From: an uncultured Aquimarina sp.
GTDB taxonomy: Bacteria > Bacteroidota > Bacteroidia > Flavobacteriales > Flavobacteriaceae
Direction: 5' to 3'
Assembly (NCBI GenBank): GCA_947493035.1
Contig: CANLOW010000010.1
Coordinates: 31,554-95,553 of the forward strand
Length of the DNA: 64,000 nt
Positions 61,523 through 64,000 of the stretch are shown piece after piece (the first letter of the stretch is position 1; each line of letters begins with the position of its first letter). Under the pieces are notes generated by a model. The model worked only from the letters and a program-made list of their open reading frames with translations. It had not been told where the DNA came from and did no database searches. The translations under genes were made by a program, and so were the position numbers.

Positions 61523-61942
61523 TTATTCGATAACATCTGAAATTGAAATTGCTCTCTCGCTCTCATTACCCCAACTGTTAAGTATATAATTCATAACATC
61601 AACAATTTGTTGATCGTTGAGTGATCTAGCTTTCATTTGATTATTGTATGTAATATTATTTACTATAATTTCTTCCTCCAGTCCATATTTTATGGCTTTT
61701 ATTGCTTTAATAGGATTGTTTTTCAACCAATCTGAATTTGCAAGTGGTGGATATTTCCCTATTTTTCCTAAACCATCTGTTTTATGACAAATTCTACAGT
61801 CTTTTTTATAAATGCGAGCACCATTTTTTATGCTTTTTTCTATATCGATATTTGCTATAATATTTTGTCCAATAGCCGAAAAAAATGATAATGTGAGAAA
61901 TGGAATGAAGAAGAATAGGTTGTTCATATAGTTGTAATTCAT
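61523..61942 (-). CDS. small exported c-type cytochrome
   Basis: A 139-residue monohaem cytochrome c. Signal peptide about 1-26, ending AIG-Q. Haem motif CRICH at 49-53 after YKKDC, and a Met axial ligand is likely in YNNQMKARSL near 101-107. QQIVDVMNYILNSWGN near 111-126 is the usual C-terminal helix. The start may be ATG at 61942 or at 61927, five codons in. It presumably carries electrons in the periplasm; the partner is not in the window. Confidence 0.88.
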   Translation of the reverse strand: MNYNYMNNLFFFIPFLTLSFFSAIGQNIIANIDIEKSIKNGARIYKKDCRICHKTDGLGKIGKYPPLANSDWLKNNPIKAIKAIKYGLEEEIIVNNITYNNQMKARSLNDQQIVDVMNYILNSWGNESERAISISDVIE

Positions 61943-62050
61943 TAGTGTCTCTAAAGAGTGCAGCGTTCAAAAACTCATATTGAAATTAAGTCTTATTTAT
62001 TGAAATTACTTAGAGTATTTTAGATGCGATGCTTTCTATTAAAATTAGTA

Positions 62051-62080
62051 ATTATTCAGTAATCTAATAATTTAATAACT
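62051..62080. repeat. solitary decayed copy of the sdh-cassette end repeat
   Basis: Read on the minus strand AGTTATTAAATTATTAGATT followed by ACTGAATAAT aligns with the left end of the sdh cassette (AGTTATTAGGTTATTAGGTT, ACTGAG) at about 25 of 30 positions. No four-helix-bundle gene is next to it. It lies just upstream of the lysS promoter. Confidence 0.55.
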
Positions 62081-62094
62081 CTAAACCCAATTAG

Positions 62095-62102
62095 TATCTT
62101 TG
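62095..62102 (+). promoter_or_regulatory. lysS promoter -7 element
   Basis: TATCTTTG, a full match to TAnnTTTG, 121 bp upstream of the lysS ATG, giving a 5' UTR of about 110 bases. No clear -33 box is seen; TTTAATAA lies at about the right distance. Confidence 0.5.
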
Positions 62103-62223
62103 TGTTTGATTTTTAATTTTTTCAATTGTCGGTTGAAGAAGAAATCACCAGAAAGATTAAGAATTATAGTTTTATAAAAACACCTTGAAAATGCGCCCAT
62201 TAATACGGGATTAAATTTTGAAT

Positions 62224-63915
62224 ATGCAATTATCAGAACAAGAAATCGTACGTAGAGAAAAGTTAAATACCCTTCGTAATAAAGGCATTGAGCCATACCC
62301 AGCGGCATTATACCCAGTAAATTCATCTTCTAAAGATGTTAAAGAAGAATATGAAGAAGGCAAAAAGGTAATTATTGCGGGTCGTTTAATGTCTAGACGA
62401 ATTCAAGGAAAAGCATCTTTTGCTGAATTACAAGATGGTAAAGGGCGTATTCAAGTATACTTTAATAGAGATGAAATCTGTCCAACAGAGGATAAGGAGC
62501 TTTATAATGATGTTTATAAGAAATTACTTGATATAGGTGATTTTATTGGAGTAGAAGGAGAGCTGTTTACAACTCAAGTAGGTGAGAAAACAGTAATGGT
62601 TAAAAATTTTACTTTATTAAGTAAATCCTTAAAACCACTTCCTTTACCAAAAACGGATAGTGAAGGAAATACATATGATGGATTTGTAGATCCAGAAATG
62701 CGTTATCGCCAGCGTTACGCAGATCTAGCGGTAAACCCTCAAGTAAAAGAGATTTTTGTTAAAAGAACTAAGCTTTTTAATGCCATGCGACAGTTCTTTA
62801 ACGATCGCGAATATTTTGAGGTTGAAACTCCTGTGTTACAGCCAATCGCTGGAGGTGCTTCAGCACGCCCATTTGTAACACATCATAATTCATTGGATAT
62901 TCCATTATACATGCGAATTGCTAATGAGTTATACCTGAAAAGGTTAATTGTTGGAGGTTTTGAAGGGGTATATGAGTTTTCTAAAAACTTTCGTAACGAA
63001 GGGATGGATCGTACTCACAATCCTGAATTTACAGCAATGGAAATCTATGTAGCTTATAAGGACTACAATTGGATGATGGAATTTACTGAACAATTATTAG
63101 AACACTGTGCTTTAGCTGTAAATGGTACTACTGATGTTACTTTTGGAGAGCATAAGGTAAGTTTTAAAGCACCTTATGCACGAGTAACTATGGCCGATTC
63201 TATTAAGCATTTTACAGGTTTCGATATTAATGGTAAGTCTGAAGATGAATTGAGGGTAGCTGCCAAAGATATGGGTATCGAAGTAGATGATACTATGGGT
63301 AAAGGAAAGTTAATCGATGAGATGTTTGGAGAGAAATGTGAAGGAAATTACATTCAACCAACATTTATTACGGATTACCCAAAGGAAATGTCTCCTTTAT
63401 GTAAAACACATCGCGACAATCCTGAATTAACAGAGCGTTTTGAATTAATGATTTGTGGGAAAGAGGTAGCTAACGCATATTCTGAGTTAAATGATCCTAT
63501 AGATCAGTTAGAGCGTTTCGAAGCGCAATTAAAATTAGCACAACGAGGAGATGATGAGGCAGGTGAGTTTATCGACTATGATTTCGTAAGAGCTTTAGAA
63601 TATGGAATGCCTCCTACATCTGGATTAGGTATCGGTATGGATCGTTTGATAATGTATTTAACTAATAATCAATCTATACAAGAGGTACTGTTCTTTCCTC
63701 AAATGAAGCCAGAAACTAAGCAAATTGCCATTAGTGATGAGGCAAAGAGTATTGTTGAAGTGCTAAAGAAAGAAGAAAAAATCCTTTTAGCTGATCTAAA
63801 AATATCTTCGGGGCTTTCTAATAAAAAATGGGATAAAGCAATTAAAGAATTAACAAAGAATAGTATTGCTAAAGTGGAGAAGACAGATGATGGTCTTTTT
63901 GTTGTTATAGTTTAA
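62224..63915 (+). CDS. lysS: lysine-tRNA ligase, class II
   Basis: A 563-residue class II synthetase. An anticodon-binding OB domain occupies about 55-165 (VIIAGRLMSRRIQGKASFAELQDGKGRIQVY). Catalytic segments follow: MRYRQRYADL near 158, motif 2 FRNEGMDRTHNPEFTAMEIY near 258-277, and motif 3 GLGIGMDRLIMYLTNNQSIQEVLFFP near 468-493. A C-terminal extension beyond motif 3 (about 500-563, KSIVEVLKKEEKILLADLKISSGLSNKKWDKAI) is longer than in E. coli LysRS (505 residues) and resembles a helical winged-helix-like appendage found in Bacteroidota. ATG at 62224 is chosen over a TTG six bases upstream. Confidence 0.95.
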   Translation: MQLSEQEIVRREKLNTLRNKGIEPYPAALYPVNSSSKDVKEEYEEGKKVIIAGRLMSRRIQGKASFAELQDGKGRIQVYFNRDEICPTEDKELYNDVYKKLLDIGDFIGVEGELFTTQVGEKTVMVKNFTLLSKSLKPLPLPKTDSEGNTYDGFVDPEMRYRQRYADLAVNPQVKEIFVKRTKLFNAMRQFFNDREYFEVETPVLQPIAGGASARPFVTHHNSLDIPLYMRIANELYLKRLIVGGFEGVYEFSKNFRNEGMDRTHNPEFTAMEIYVAYKDYNWMMEFTEQLLEHCALAVNGTTDVTFGEHKVSFKAPYARVTMADSIKHFTGFDINGKSEDELRVAAKDMGIEVDDTMGKGKLIDEMFGEKCEGNYIQPTFITDYPKEMSPLCKTHRDNPELTERFELMICGKEVANAYSELNDPIDQLERFEAQLKLAQRGDDEAGEFIDYDFVRALEYGMPPTSGLGIGMDRLIMYLTNNQSIQEVLFFPQMKPETKQIAISDEAKSIVEVLKKEEKILLADLKISSGLSNKKWDKAIKELTKNSIAKVEKTDDGLFVVIV

Positions 63916-64000
63916 TTTTAAGCATTGATTGGTCTCAGGAATAGTTCAAACTATGCACTTTAGTGCATTTCGCTTTCAGCTTCTAAAAACCTTACTTTTG

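Noticed and set aside
63953..63968. ATGCACTTTAGTGCAT palindrome after lysS
   Set aside because: No T-run follows and the window ends too soon to judge whether it is a terminator or a repeat.
1..64000. Search for tRNA and rRNA genes, integrases, transposases and defence systems
   Set aside because: No tRNA cloverleaf, rRNA segment, transposase, integrase, restriction-modification or toxin-antitoxin pair was recognised by reading; a covariance scan for tRNAs would be the decisive test.

Overview
The window is chromosomal DNA of a low-GC member of the Bacteroidota, most likely a marine Flavobacteriaceae. The evidence is type IX secretion (T9SS) C-terminal sorting domains, lipoproteins with acidic surface-export signals, a GldA-type gliding ABC ATPase, CarboxypepD-regulatory-like domains, a PafA-type phosphatase, a B-type succinate dehydrogenase, and promoters with the Bacteroidota -33/-7 (TTG / TAnnTTTG) signature. 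Shine-Dalgarno sites are weak or absent. The genus cannot be fixed from the sequence alone.

Layout. 1-2.7 kb: thioredoxin-fold tail, a stand-alone double rhodanese, a GNAT enzyme and a LipL32-like secreted protein. 2.8-9 kb: two paralogous von Willebrand A (vWA) surface proteins sharing a duplicated upstream motif, divergent from an ECF-type sigma factor and a membrane anti-sigma/TonB-like fusion; this looks like one signalling module. 9.3-11.6 kb: 5-oxoprolinase operon pxpABC, followed by a decayed WYL regulator and short intergenic repeats. 12-20.6 kb: TPR protein, Cys-rich small protein, Omp85 protein, CYTH protein, DNA polymerase IV, two secreted proteins, and a 3-oxoacid CoA-transferase pair. 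20.6-26.7 kb: a 1304-residue repetitive T9SS adhesin divergent from an LRR-protein kinase, then a lipoprotein. 27-30.9 kb: sdhCAB operon split by a four-helix-bundle cassette. 31-46.4 kb: a Kelch/DUF5060/glycosidase fusion, an S37 peptidase, TPR proteins, serS, a large lipoprotein, a YrdC/Sua5-family protein, ung, a PafA-like phosphatase and TM2 proteins. 46.5-52 kb: gldA, then the aromatic amino acid operon (prephenate dehydratase, aminotransferase, prephenate dehydrogenase, DAHP synthase-chorismate mutase). 52-64 kb: housekeeping and hypothetical genes including kdsA, SRP RNA, transaldolase, pyrD, a short ssb, a cytochrome c and lysS.

The strongest unusual signal is upstream of the prephenate dehydratase gene. 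A 17-codon ORF in which 10 codons are Phe or Tyr is followed by mutually exclusive RNA pairings and a terminator ending eight bases before the structural gene. This has every part of a ribosome-mediated Phe/Tyr attenuator, in a phylum where such control is little described. Also notable are the four-helix-bundle cassette in the sdh operon, with a decayed copy of its repeat near lysS; the LipL32 homologue; the sigma/anti-sigma/vWA module; a pair of related intergenic hairpins with compensatory stem changes; and a 70-bp element with perfect 18-bp inverted ends next to serS. Motif and family calls were made by reading the sequence, with no database search.
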